Below, piece by piece: positions 51,399-59,538 of a stretch of 64,000 nucleotides of DNA. The stretch comes from DATCMA01 sp036563645 (GTDB lineage Bacteria > Actinomycetota > Actinomycetes > Mycobacteriales > Micromonosporaceae), in assembly GCA_036563645.1 (NCBI GenBank), contig DATCMA010000028.1:1-64000 (forward strand), written 5' to 3'. Under the pieces are notes generated by a model, which saw only the letters and a program-made list of their open reading frames with translations, searched no databases and was not told where the DNA came from. Both the position numbers and the translations under genes were made by a program. The stretch's first letter is position 1. The number at the start of each line of letters is the position of its first letter.

Positions 51399-52259
51399 AT
51401 GGCGAACCCGTTCGTCAAGGGGTGGCGCTACTTGATGGCGCTGTTCAGCGCGCGGCTGGATGAACGCGCCGATCCGAAGGTGCAGATCCAGCAGGCGATC
51501 GAGGAAGCGCAGCGCCAACACCAGGCGCTCGTCCAGCAGGCTGCGGCGGTCATCGGCAACCAGCGGCAGCTGGAGATGAAGCTGTCCCGCCAGATGGGCG
51601 AGGTCGAGAAGTTGCAGGCCATGGCGCGGCAGGCCCTGGTGCTCGCTGAGCGCGCGCGGGCGGCGGGTGACGAGGCGGAAGCCGCCAAGCACGAGCAGAC
51701 CGCGCAGAGCATCGCCACGCAGCTCGTGGCCGCGGAGCAGGCCCTCGAGGACCTCAAGACGCTGCATGATCAGGCGCTCGCCGCCGCCCAGCAGGCGCGT
51801 CAGGCGGTGGACAACAACGCGATGATTCTGCAGCAGAAGCTGGCGGAGCGCACCAAGCTGCTCAGCCAGCTCGAGCAGGCCAAGATGCAGGAGCGGGTGG
51901 CCCAGTCGCTGGAGGCGATGTCCGCCCTGGCCGCGCCGTCGAATACCCCCTCACTGGACGAGGTGCGGGAACGGATCGAACGTCGGTACGCCACCGCGAT
52001 GGGGCGCGCGGAGCTGGCCAGTAGTTCGATCGAAGCCCGCATGCTGGAGGTGCAGAAGTCCGCGCTCGATATGGCGGGCGCGGCGCGGCTGGAGCAGATT
52101 CGGGCCAGCCTGGCGGGCGAGAAGCTCGGCGGTGCCACCGCGCAGGGCGGCACGGTGGCGAACACGCCGAGCGTCGATCCGGCGACGGCCCGCCTCAACG
52201 AGCTGCGGGCCAGCCTGGCGAAGGAGAAGGACAGCGGCGAAGCGAGCGCCGCGAGTTAA
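51399..52259 (+). CDS. pspA: PspA/IM30 family envelope-stress protein
   Basis: Membrane-repair coiled-coil protein. 286 aa from ATG 51399, with GAGGGGA 9 bases upstream. The amphipathic N-terminal helix (NPFVKGWRYLMALFSARLDERADP) binds membranes, followed by long heptad-rich helices to about residue 235. The C-terminal 60 residues are Ala/Gly-rich, with a repeated L-x-x-I/L-R-A-S-L-A motif. It follows clgR by 200 bases, enough for its own promoter. Partner of the pspM gene after it. Confidence 0.93.
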   Translation: MANPFVKGWRYLMALFSARLDERADPKVQIQQAIEEAQRQHQALVQQAAAVIGNQRQLEMKLSRQMGEVEKLQAMARQALVLAERARAAGDEAEAAKHEQTAQSIATQLVAAEQALEDLKTLHDQALAAAQQARQAVDNNAMILQQKLAERTKLLSQLEQAKMQERVAQSLEAMSALAAPSNTPSLDEVRERIERRYATAMGRAELASSSIEARMLEVQKSALDMAGAARLEQIRASLAGEKLGGATAQGGTVANTPSVDPATARLNELRASLAKEKDSGEASAAS

Positions 52260-52316
52260 CCCGCGCGGGCGCCGCTCCGCGCAGCCGCGGCGCCGAGGGC
52301 GGAAGGGGAGTAACGA

Positions 52317-53180
52317 GTGGCAGATGCGCGGACTCGCTACTACCGCAAGGTGCGCCGCCTGCGCGCGTCCGCCCGCCGCTGGAGCGTCGTCGCCGCTGGG
52401 CTGTGTGGCGCCACCGCTGTCTTGACTCCGTACCACGGACTCGGCATCGCCGATGCTCTATGGGCCGCGGGTGCGGGCTCGAGCCTGGCGTTAGCGCTCT
52501 GGCGGTGGTCCGACCTGCGCGCGCTCACCGCACAGGGGCCACCCGCCCCGGATCCGGCGCTCGACGCCGGCCAAGCCAGTGGGATTCTCGCCGCGCTGCG
52601 ACGATTTCCCGCCGCGCGCGCTGCCGTCGACGAGGTGCTCCGGCACCGCAGCCGGTATCAGCTCCGGGGCACCGCTGCCGCGGGGCCGTGGCAGCGCCTC
52701 GATCGCGCCTCGGTGACCCTAGCCGGACTGGCGGATCGACTCACCGGGGCCGCGGCTCCGGCAGTGCGCGAAGCGGCGGTCGCGGAGCGGTCGCTGCGCG
52801 ACCTGGCGCAGCGCACCGCCGCGGTGGAGAAGGCGCTGCGCCTCGCTCCCGCCGACGCCCGCGGCGAGCTCCGTGAGGCGCACCAGACGTTGATTGAGCA
52901 GCTCACCGCGGGTGTTGAGGCGTACGAGCGCCTCGTGGCCGCCGCGGCGAGCTACGTGGCCGAGGCGGGGCGGACCCCGGGGAAGCACCCTTCGGTCGCG
53001 CGGCTGACCGACGCCGCGGACCTGCTGCGGGGCATCGCTGCTGGCCTCGCCGAGCTGCGCGACAGTCGGGTCGATGGCCTCGTGGACGATGCCGGCTTTG
53101 GCACGTCTCCGCTGCGTGATCCGGCTGGGGACGAGGGGAGTCGGCGCCGGCGTGCCGATCCCCTGGGAGCCGGGAGCTGA
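52317..53180 (+). CDS. pspM: PspM-like phage-shock envelope-stress membrane protein
   Basis: 287 aa. A basic N-terminus (MADARTRYYRKVRRLRA) and two hydrophobic segments near residues 24-38 and 43-62 are followed by a long helical cytosolic region, the layout of mycobacterial Rv2743c (PspM), which binds PspA. The clgR-pspA-pspM order is the actinobacterial Psp system. The fourth mycobacterial gene, pspN, is not here. GTG 52317 follows AAGGGGAG. Confidence 0.82.
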   Translation: MADARTRYYRKVRRLRASARRWSVVAAGLCGATAVLTPYHGLGIADALWAAGAGSSLALALWRWSDLRALTAQGPPAPDPALDAGQASGILAALRRFPAARAAVDEVLRHRSRYQLRGTAAAGPWQRLDRASVTLAGLADRLTGAAAPAVREAAVAERSLRDLAQRTAAVEKALRLAPADARGELREAHQTLIEQLTAGVEAYERLVAAAASYVAEAGRTPGKHPSVARLTDAADLLRGIAAGLAELRDSRVDGLVDDAGFGTSPLRDPAGDEGSRRRRADPLGAGS

Positions 53181-53198
53181 CGACGCCCCCCCCAGGCG

Positions 53199-53987
53199 TC
53201 ACGCCGCGGTGTCGATGCGGAGGACGTCGCCGGGGGACACCGAGAGGACGACGGCGGCTCGGCCACCGTTGACCGCGACCGCCGCGTGGCCGGCGGAGTC
53301 GACGAAGACCACGAGCTTGCCGGGCGGCACCGACCCGAAGGTCCTGCCCCGGGTCGCGGGCAGCCCGTTGACGGTGAGGTTCGTGCCCAGCGAGTCGAGG
53401 GCCGTCCCCGGGGCGGCGAGCTGGACGTTGCCGAAGCGGTCCACGGTGAGGACTTCCGCTTCGAGCCACCCGTCACCCCCGACCACCACCGGTTCGGGGA
53501 GTCGGACGAGGGTGGCGGGATCGATGGCGGGGCCGGCGTCGGCCGGGTCGGCGCCGGTGGCGATCCGGGCCGCGACCGGCGCGAAGATGTCGCGGCCGTG
53601 GAACGTGGCGGACACGGTCGGCAGGAACCAATCCGGGTTCGTGAGCTCCACCGCGTCGCGGATGCCACCGAGCACCTCGGCCGCCCGCACCAGGAGTCCG
53701 TTGTCGGGCCCGACCAGGACCCCGTTGGGGGTGCTTAGGGCGACGCCGCGCCGCGCGGTGCCCACGCCCGGGTCCACCACGGCGACGTGGACGGCCGGCG
53801 GGAGGTAGGGGACGGTCTGAGCGAGCACCGTCGCCCCGCGACGGACGTCGCCGGGTGGCACGGCGTGGGTGACATCGATGACGCGCACAGCGGGCGCGAC
53901 GCGGCCGATGACCCCGTGGCAGGCGGCGACGAAGCCGTCGGACAGTCCATAGTCGGTGGTGAGGCTGATCCATGCGTAGCCGGCCAT
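53199..53987 (-). CDS. SAM hydroxide adenosyltransferase (DUF62 SAM hydrolase)
   Basis: 262 aa, the fluorinase/chlorinase/DUF62 fold. Known DUF62 enzymes hydrolyse S-adenosylmethionine to adenosine and methionine. The opening SLTTDYGLSDGFVA and VAVVDPGVGTARRG are the conserved N-terminal motifs; the C-terminal beta domain has DRFGNVQL. No fluorinase-specific loop is obvious. Its physiological role is unclear in all hosts. A TACCTT -10 lies 6 bases before the ATG on the minus strand. It converges on pspM. Confidence 0.92.
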   Translation of the reverse strand: MAGYAWISLTTDYGLSDGFVAACHGVIGRVAPAVRVIDVTHAVPPGDVRRGATVLAQTVPYLPPAVHVAVVDPGVGTARRGVALSTPNGVLVGPDNGLLVRAAEVLGGIRDAVELTNPDWFLPTVSATFHGRDIFAPVAARIATGADPADAGPAIDPATLVRLPEPVVVGGDGWLEAEVLTVDRFGNVQLAAPGTALDSLGTNLTVNGLPATRGRTFGSVPPGKLVVFVDSAGHAAVAVNGGRAAVVLSVSPGDVLRIDTAA

Positions 53988-54500
53988 GTACGAAAGGTAT
54001 CGCGATCGCTGTCGAGATTTCTGCCCCTGGATTTCCCGCGCGGGCCCGCGCGGCTGAGGTGCGGGGTGAGGTCAGCGCCGCTCCGGTGGCGTCGTCGTGC
54101 TCGTAACGGCGATATAGACAATCCACGTTAGACAATCTCGATGGAATTCCATATTGAGATTCGCATTTACGGTCCCGTCTGGCGTGGGTGCAGCGGCGCG
54201 GGAACCCGCGGTGCCGCCGGTGTATTTCCCCGTCGTCGCGTTATTGGTCACTTTCCCTACCACGCGTATTCGCGTGGCTATCTCTTCCGGGAGCAGCGCG
54301 ACGAGGCGCGCGGGCGCAATCAGCGCGGTGGGCCGAATTGTGCCGCGGCCGCGTGTCGCACGCTGGTGAGGGGTGCGAACACGCAGCTCACTGGTGCGAA
54401 TAACCACTCTTATCGCGGAGTTTGGGCATAGAATATGCCTCCCTGATAGCGGTTCAGCTAAAGGGGATGGGCTTCGCCGAAACGCGCGGAGGAGGCCGGA
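53988..54500. other. 513-base AT-richer intergenic region
   Basis: No convincing gene. An open frame at 54141-54431 has unlike codon use and no ribosome binding site. A 7-bp hairpin CCACGCG-TATT-CGCGTGG is at 54260-54277. TAGAAT (54429-54434) is a good -10 for the gene at 54501. Composition drops in G+C around 54100-54470. Confidence 0.55.
53994..53999 (-). promoter_or_regulatory. -10 box TACCTT for leaderless SAM hydrolase gene
   Basis: Read on the minus strand, TACCTT ends 6 bases before ATG 53987. Confidence 0.45.
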
Positions 54501-54854
54501 ATGACCGGGATCGAGCGCGGCTCCCAGCACGACGGCGACGTGTTGCTTCGGCTGGTGGACAGCCAATTGGCGGTGTTGCGCGCTCGATACCGCGGTGAGG
54601 AGTTGGCGGCGGCGGAGCGAATGGCGACGAGTCTGCGCGAGCTCATCGCGGCGACGGCCCATGCCAGCGCGGCAGATCGCGCCCGCGTCCGGGCCGCGGT
54701 GCACTTCTTCCTCCGCCAGGGCCGTGGCCGCCGGGGCGAAGGGGCGCGGGCCAGCCAGCGGATGATCAACGACGTCGCGCGCTGGCTCGGCCGCCCCGAC
54801 CTCGCCGTCGGCACGACCCCCGGTCCCGACTCCACCTTGTTGCCCGCGGTCTGA
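54501..54854 (+). CDS. Hypothetical helical protein
   Basis: 117 aa, not recognised. Mostly helical and hydrophilic: LLRLVDSQLAVLRARYRGEELAAAERMATSLRELI, then a basic stretch around residues 70-90. No membrane segment, signal or known motif. ATG 54501 has GGAGGAGG about 7 bases upstream, so it is probably a real gene. TAGAAT at 54429 may be its promoter. It stands alone between the SAM hydrolase and the CNNM genes. Confidence 0.6.
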   Translation: MTGIERGSQHDGDVLLRLVDSQLAVLRARYRGEELAAAERMATSLRELIAATAHASAADRARVRAAVHFFLRQGRGRRGEGARASQRMINDVARWLGRPDLAVGTTPGPDSTLLPAV

Positions 54855-54926
54855 TCCGGCTGTGTGATCACGCACAAAGCGGACACGGCGCGAACGCGCG
54901 TTCAGGACCTTCTCGGGGTCGGACAG

Positions 54927-54932
54927 TAAAAT
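54927..54932 (+). promoter_or_regulatory. -10 box TAAAAT for the CNNM leader ORF
   Basis: TAAAAT ends 6 bases before ATG 54939. This is one of the closest matches to consensus in the window and predicts a leaderless mRNA beginning with a short ORF. Confidence 0.55.
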
Positions 54933-54938
54933 TCAGCC

Positions 54939-55043
54939 ATGGTTTCCGATCCTGCCCAAGAGGGCAGCAGTAGTCGGCCGGGTGAGGCCCGGTATCTTGG
55001 TTACTGGCCCCGGCACCACGGAGCGCTGAGGCGCCCGTGTTGA
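54939..55043 (+). CDS. Predicted 34-aa leader peptide overlapping the CNNM gene
   Basis: ATG 54939 to TGA 55043. The ATG stands 6 bases after a TAAAAT box, ideal for a leaderless mRNA. The peptide is polar: an acidic start (D4, E8), then R-Y-L-G-Y-W-P-R-H-H and two late arginines. Its stop overlaps the GTG start of the downstream transporter by 7 bases, which favours translational coupling. The same RNA can form CTGCCC/GGGCAG and CCGGG/CCCGG hairpins. A regulatory leader, for example responding to Mg2+ or ribosome speed, is inferred, not shown. Confidence 0.5.
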   Translation: MVSDPAQEGSSSRPGEARYLGYWPRHHGALRRPC

Positions 55044-56386
55044 TCGTAGTCGGCCTACTCCTCATCGTGCTGCTCACCGCGGCGACGGGGTACTTCGTCA
55101 CTCAGGAATTCGGGTACGTCGCCGTCGATCGCAGCAAGTTGCGCAAACTCGCCGATGACGGGGACGCGGCCGCCGCGCGGGCGCTCGCCGTGACGGGGCG
55201 CCTCTCCTTCATGCTCTCTGGCGCCCAGCTCGGCATCACCGTCACCGCCCTGCTCGTCGGGTACGTCGCCGAGCCCTATCTCGGCAAGGGCATCGCGGCG
55301 GCGCTGGGGGGCGCTGGGATCCCGGAATCCGTCAGCACCGGGCTGTCGGTCGGGCTCGCGCTCGTGATCTCGACCGCGGTGCAGATGGTGCTCGGTGAGC
55401 TCGCGCCCAAGAATCTCGCGATCGCCCGCGCCGAGCCGCTCGCCCGCGCGCTCAGCCGGTCCACCCTCATCTATCTAGCGGTAGCCGGTCCGGTCATCCG
55501 CATGTTCGACCTCGCCGCTACCCGGCTCTTGCGCGCCGTCGGCATCGAGCCCATCGAGGAGCTGCCCAGCGGCGCGACCGCCGAGGACCTGGAGCGGATC
55601 ATCGCGGAGGCGCGGAAGGAAGGGCGTCTCGACCGCGACATCTCCGATTTGCTCGACCGTGGCTTGAGCTTCGGTGAGCTCACCGCCGGGGAGGCGATGG
55701 TGCCGCGGGTCGACGTCCACACCGTCCGCGCGGATGAACCGCTGACCCGGGTCGTCGAGCTCCTCGCCACGGGTCACTCTCGGTTCCCCGTCCTCGGCAC
55801 CGAGGGCGTCGACGACGTCGTGGGCGTGGTTGGCATCGCCGACGTGCTCGCGGTGCCCCCGGCGGAGCGAGGTCGGACGCTCGTGGCCTCCGTGCTCACG
55901 TCCCCGTTGCTCGTCCCGACGACGCTGCCGCTGCCCGCGGTCCTGGAACGGCTCCGTCGCAGCCGCCGGCAGCTGGCCTGTGTCGTCGACGAGTACGGCG
56001 GATTCGCCGGCGTGATCTCCCTCGAGGACATCGCCGAGGAACTCGTAGGACCGATTCGGGACGAGGACGATCCACCGGAGCCCGCTCCCGCGCGCCAGCC
56101 GGACGGGTCGTGGCTCGTGCCGGCCCGCTGGCGCATCGATGAGGTTGCGGACACCACGGGAATCGCCCTGCCGCACAGACCGGAGTACGACACGCTCTCC
56201 GGGCTGGTTATGCGGGAGCTGGGCCGGGTGCCGGAGGTCGGCGACCAGATCTCGATCGAGCTGGATGGCTCGGGGGATCGCTCGACGTCGACGGGCAACG
56301 GCCACCGCCGGCCGCGCGCGCTCATCGAGGTGGTCTCGGTGGACCGGCATGTCGCGGACTCGGTTCGAGTCGAGGTGGTCCGATGA
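55037..56386 (+). CDS. CNNM/CorC (HlyC) family transporter, first copy
   Basis: 449 aa. A DUF21/CNNM membrane domain (about 1-190, with GYFVTQEFGYVAVDRSKL and MVLGELAPKNLAI), a CBS pair (about 210-345) and a CorC_HlyC C-terminal domain (about 355-449). Relatives such as MpfA and CorC export or extrude Mg2+ and possibly Co2+. GTG 55037 lies inside the stop region of a leader ORF and has no clear ribosome binding site, so reinitiation is likely. It overlaps a paralogue by 4 bases. Confidence 0.9.
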   Translation: MLIVVGLLLIVLLTAATGYFVTQEFGYVAVDRSKLRKLADDGDAAAARALAVTGRLSFMLSGAQLGITVTALLVGYVAEPYLGKGIAAALGGAGIPESVSTGLSVGLALVISTAVQMVLGELAPKNLAIARAEPLARALSRSTLIYLAVAGPVIRMFDLAATRLLRAVGIEPIEELPSGATAEDLERIIAEARKEGRLDRDISDLLDRGLSFGELTAGEAMVPRVDVHTVRADEPLTRVVELLATGHSRFPVLGTEGVDDVVGVVGIADVLAVPPAERGRTLVASVLTSPLLVPTTLPLPAVLERLRRSRRQLACVVDEYGGFAGVISLEDIAEELVGPIRDEDDPPEPAPARQPDGSWLVPARWRIDEVADTTGIALPHRPEYDTLSGLVMRELGRVPEVGDQISIELDGSGDRSTSTGNGHRRPRALIEVVSVDRHVADSVRVEVVR

Positions 56387-57459
56387 GCCCGCTGACCGCC
56401 TTGCTGATCTCCGTGGTGCTCTTGGCACTCAACGGATTCTTCGTCGCCGCCGAGTTCGCGTTGGTCGCCAGCAAGCGCTATCGCCTCGAACAGGCGGCGG
56501 CCGCGGGTAGCCGGTCGGCGCGGGCCGCGCTCCGCGGCACAAGGGAACTGTCCCTCATGCTGGCCGGGGCGCAGCTCGGCATCACCATCTGCACGCTCGG
56601 GCTCGGCGCCCTGGCGGAGCCGTCGATCGAACGGCTGCTCGGCCCGGCGCTGACCGCGATCGGGCTGCCCGAGGCCGCGAGCCACGCCATCGCCTTCGTC
56701 GCCGCCATCGTCGTCGTGGTCTTCCTCCACCTCGTCGTCGGCGAGATGGCGCCGAAGTCGTGGGCGATCACCGATCCCGAGCGGTCCGCCATGCTGCTCG
56801 CCCTCCCGTTTCAGGCGTTCGCCCGGATCGCCCGTCCAGCCCTCACCGCACTCAACGCCACCGCCAACGCCATCCTGCGGTTGTGTCGGGTGCAGCCCCA
56901 GGATCAGCTCGCGCAGGTGCACGGGCCCGAGGAGTTGAGCCTCTTGCTCGAAACCTCGCGTGAGCATGGGCTTCTGCCGGCCGACCAGCACGCGATGTTG
57001 GTCAACATGCTGCAGTTGCAACGCACCACGGTCGGCGAGCTGATGAAACCGATCGATCAGCTCATCACCGTGGCGGCGGAGGACACCCCGGACCGCATCG
57101 AGCAGGTCTCGCGCGAAAGCGGACGGTCACGTATTGGTGTACTTGACAGTACCGGCACCCTGGTGGGGGTGGTACACGTGCGGGAAGCCGTCCGCGCCAG
57201 CACCACGGGCCGCCGTGTCACCGCCGCTGACCTCATGGGCCCACGATTCACGGTGCCGGTGACGGCGACGGTCGCGGAAGGGGTCGCCGCGATGCGCGCC
57301 AACCGCGCTCAGCTCGCGCTCGTCACCGACGGTGCGGACGAGCAGCCGGTTGGGTTCGTCGCGCTGGAAGACCTGCTGGAAGAGGTGATTGGCGACTTCG
57401 ACGACGAGACCGACTCCCGCACCACCCGCGAGACGGCTGCGGTCAGGACCACCGCATGA
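56383..57459 (+). CDS. CNNM/CorC family transporter, second copy
   Basis: 358 aa. DUF21 membrane domain (about 1-180, NGFFVAAEFALVASKRYRLEQAA, VVGEMAPKSWAI) and a CBS pair (about 200-340), but no CorC_HlyC tail, unlike the upstream copy. ATG 56383 overlaps the previous stop (ATGA). The two probably form a hetero-oligomer, an arrangement common in actinobacteria. Substrate (Mg2+ or another divalent ion) is inferred from the family. Confidence 0.9.
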   Translation: MSPLTALLISVVLLALNGFFVAAEFALVASKRYRLEQAAAAGSRSARAALRGTRELSLMLAGAQLGITICTLGLGALAEPSIERLLGPALTAIGLPEAASHAIAFVAAIVVVVFLHLVVGEMAPKSWAITDPERSAMLLALPFQAFARIARPALTALNATANAILRLCRVQPQDQLAQVHGPEELSLLLETSREHGLLPADQHAMLVNMLQLQRTTVGELMKPIDQLITVAAEDTPDRIEQVSRESGRSRIGVLDSTGTLVGVVHVREAVRASTTGRRVTAADLMGPRFTVPVTATVAEGVAAMRANRAQLALVTDGADEQPVGFVALEDLLEEVIGDFDDETDSRTTRETAAVRTTA

Positions 57460-57474
57460 CAGGAGGATGACCAC

Positions 57475-58527
57475 GTGGTGTTCAAAAAGGTAATGCGGAT
57501 GTTCGGGGTGGGGGGCCCCTCCGTTGATACGGTGCTGGTCAACCCGAACACGCGGCCAGGCCTGACGCTCGATGGCCACATCAACATCGTGGGCGGCGAC
57601 CACGACGTCCACATCGAGCACGTGGCCTTGAGCCTGGCGACCCGGGTGGAGGTGGAGAGCGGCGACTCCGAGTACCAGGTCCCGGAGGACTTCCACCGGG
57701 TGGTGGTCTCGGGGCCGTTCGCCTTGGCGGCCGGGCAGCACTGGCAGATCCCGTTTAGCTTCCCCGTGCCCTGGGAGACGCCGATCACGGACATCTATGG
57801 CCAGCGGCTGCACGGGATGACCATGGGGCTGCGCACCGAGGTGGCCGTGGCCAAGGCGGTCGACAAGGGCGACCTCGACCCGATCTTCGTGCACCCGCTG
57901 CCGGCACAGGAGCGGATCTTGGATGCGTTCGCCCGGCTCGGCTTCCGATTCGCGCGCGCCGACCTCGAACGCGGCTACATCCACGGTGTGCATCAGACGC
58001 TGCCGTTCTACCAGGAGATCGAGTTCTACCCGCCGCCGCAGTACGCGAACGGCATCAACGAGGTCGAGGTGACCTTCGTAACCGATCCCCATGGGGTGGA
58101 GGTCATCCTCGAGTTCGACAAGCGCGGTGGGTTCTTCACCCCTGGCCAGGACGTCTACGGGCGGTTCCGCGTCGAGCACGCCGCCGTTGACCAGACCGAC
58201 TGGACCGCGGTGGTGGACAGCTGGGTGCGCCAGGCTAGCGAGCGGTACTTCAGCTGGCGCGCCAGCCACGGGTACGCGCCGCCGCCGGCGCACGGCGGGT
58301 ACGCGCCGCCGCACGGCGGGTACGCGCCGCCCATGCACGGCGGGTACGCTCCTCCGCCGCCACCGGTCCACGGTGGGCACGCCCCGAGTCACGGGTCCGC
58401 CGTGGGCGCGGCTCTCGCCGGTGCGGCCGGCGGCTTGATCGGCGGCATGATGCTCGGCGCGGCGATGGATGAGCTGTTCGACGGGGACGGGGACGACGAC
58501 GGCGGCGACGCCGATTTCGGCGAGTAA
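57475..58527 (+). CDS. Spo0M/SpoOM family (arrestin-like) protein with His-Gly-Tyr repeats and glycine zipper
   Basis: 350 aa. An N-terminal arrestin-like Spo0M domain (about 1-255; VFKKVMRMFGVGGPSVDTVL), then tandem HGGYAPP-type repeats (about 265-305), a glycine/alanine-zipper helix (AVGAALAGAAGGLIGGMMLGAAMDE) and an acidic end. AGGAGGA precedes GTG 57475. In Bacillus Spo0M affects sporulation and division; a role in actinomycete development is only inferred. The zipper suggests membrane or self-association. Confidence 0.88.
   Translation: MVFKKVMRMFGVGGPSVDTVLVNPNTRPGLTLDGHINIVGGDHDVHIEHVALSLATRVEVESGDSEYQVPEDFHRVVVSGPFALAAGQHWQIPFSFPVPWETPITDIYGQRLHGMTMGLRTEVAVAKAVDKGDLDPIFVHPLPAQERILDAFARLGFRFARADLERGYIHGVHQTLPFYQEIEFYPPPQYANGINEVEVTFVTDPHGVEVILEFDKRGGFFTPGQDVYGRFRVEHAAVDQTDWTAVVDSWVRQASERYFSWRASHGYAPPPAHGGYAPPHGGYAPPMHGGYAPPPPPVHGGHAPSHGSAVGAALAGAAGGLIGGMMLGAAMDELFDGDGDDDGGDADFGE
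58267..58383 (+). repeat. HGGYAPP-coding tandem repeat in the Spo0M gene
   Basis: Five units (H-G-Y or H-G-G-Y/H) begin near 58267, 58291, 58312, 58336 and 58369 with variable proline spacers. Spacing is irregular (21-33 bases), so the repeat is at protein level with moderate DNA identity. Confidence 0.75.
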
Positions 58528-58540
58528 ACGCGGCTCACCG

Positions 58541-58582
58541 GGGAAGGGCCCCTTGTGGAAGCCGCTTCTCGGGGCCCTTCCC
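58541..58582. terminator. Bidirectional terminator between spo0M-like and lysE-like genes
   Basis: GGGAAGGGCCCC (58541-58552) pairs perfectly with GGGGCCCTTCCC (58571-58582) around an 18-base loop with a smaller inner stem. The right arm touches the lysE stop codon. Confidence 0.8.
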
Positions 58583-59223
58583 TATGAGGTGGCGAGCTTC
58601 AGGCCGAAGCCGAGGAAGAGGGCGCCGACGGCCGTGGTGAGCCCCGCGGCGAGGCGCCGTCGGCGGCGGAACTGCGCGGCGAAGAACGTACCCGTAAAGA
58701 TCAGCACGCTGAGGTAGATCGCGCTGACGAGCTGCACGACCGCGCCGAGGACGAGGAAGGACAGCGCCGGGTAGGGGTAGGCCGGGTCAACGAACTGGAT
58801 GAAGAACGACACGAAGAACAGGATGGCCTTCGGGTTGAGCAGGCTGATCAGCGCGGCGCGACGGAACGGGTGGCGGACTGGATCGCTGTCCTGAGGGGCC
58901 TTGGCGCGCTCCGGGTGGTGGCCGCGCCAGCGCCGCCAGGCATCGCGCACCATGCCGAACCCCAGATAGGCGAGGTAGGCCGCGCCCGCCCACTTGATCG
59001 TGAGGTAGAGCGGGGGGTACGCCTTCAGCAGGGACGCCACGCCCGCCGCGGACAGCGTCATGAGGACCGTGTCGCCGAGGAAGATGCCGCTCGCCGCCCG
59101 GTAGCCGGCGGCCACACCCTGGCGGGCCGCCACGGCGAGGACGAAGAGCGAGTTGGGCCCCGGCAACAGGATGATCGCCACCGTGCCCAGCACGAACGTC
59201 CCGAGGTCGGTGATCCCTACCAC
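58582..59223 (-). CDS. LysE/RhtB family amino-acid exporter
   Basis: 213 aa from GTG 59223, with a GAGG element about 10 bases upstream on the minus strand. The frame is open further, but the added residues are low complexity. Five to six membrane helices; the opening LLPGPNSLFVLAVAARQG is the family signature, followed by LGDTVLMTLSAAG and LLNPKAILFFVSFF. Relatives export lysine, homoserine, threonine or leucine; the substrate is unknown. Confidence 0.9.
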   Translation of the reverse strand: MVGITDLGTFVLGTVAIILLPGPNSLFVLAVAARQGVAAGYRAASGIFLGDTVLMTLSAAGVASLLKAYPPLYLTIKWAGAAYLAYLGFGMVRDAWRRWRGHHPERAKAPQDSDPVRHPFRRAALISLLNPKAILFFVSFFIQFVDPAYPYPALSFLVLGAVVQLVSAIYLSVLIFTGTFFAAQFRRRRRLAAGLTTAVGALFLGFGLKLATS

Positions 59224-59538
59224 TGGCCCATCCTCACCGCCGTGACCCGTGTCGTGTCGTGCCGGCCCGGACGCGGGTCCGCTCGTCCCGGTCGGCGGTG
59301 ATGCGGCGTGTGCCCCACCGTGGTCCTCCCTCCCGCGGCCCTCCCGGATGGATGGGGCCGGTTCGTTTCTGGGGGGTGAGCGTAGACCAGGTCCACTGGG
59401 CGGCGCGGGTGTGTGGATCACTCATCCGTGGGGAAACCCGAGGCAGGTGGGCCGGCGAGCCGCTGACCGCGGGGCGCGTGGGGTGCCCGCGGGGGTCACA
59501 CGGCGCGGGACCGGTGGTGGCGAGGTAGAACGTCTTCC
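59224..59538. other. Intergenic region between divergent lysE-like and udgX genes
   Basis: 315 bases, GC-rich, no gene seen. TAGAAC (59526-59531) ends 7 bases before ATG 59539 and may be the udgX -10. No inverted repeat of note. Confidence 0.5.

Noticed and set aside
54141..54431. 96-codon ORF in the AT-richer gap
   Set aside because: No ribosome binding site, no recognisable features, and composition unlike coding DNA of this genome.
54960..55036. Possible Mg2+ M-box riboswitch before the CNNM gene
   Set aside because: Only a GGTGAGGC block resembles the M-box; the remaining core and the needed length (about 160 bases) are missing, and a translated leader ORF explains the segment better.
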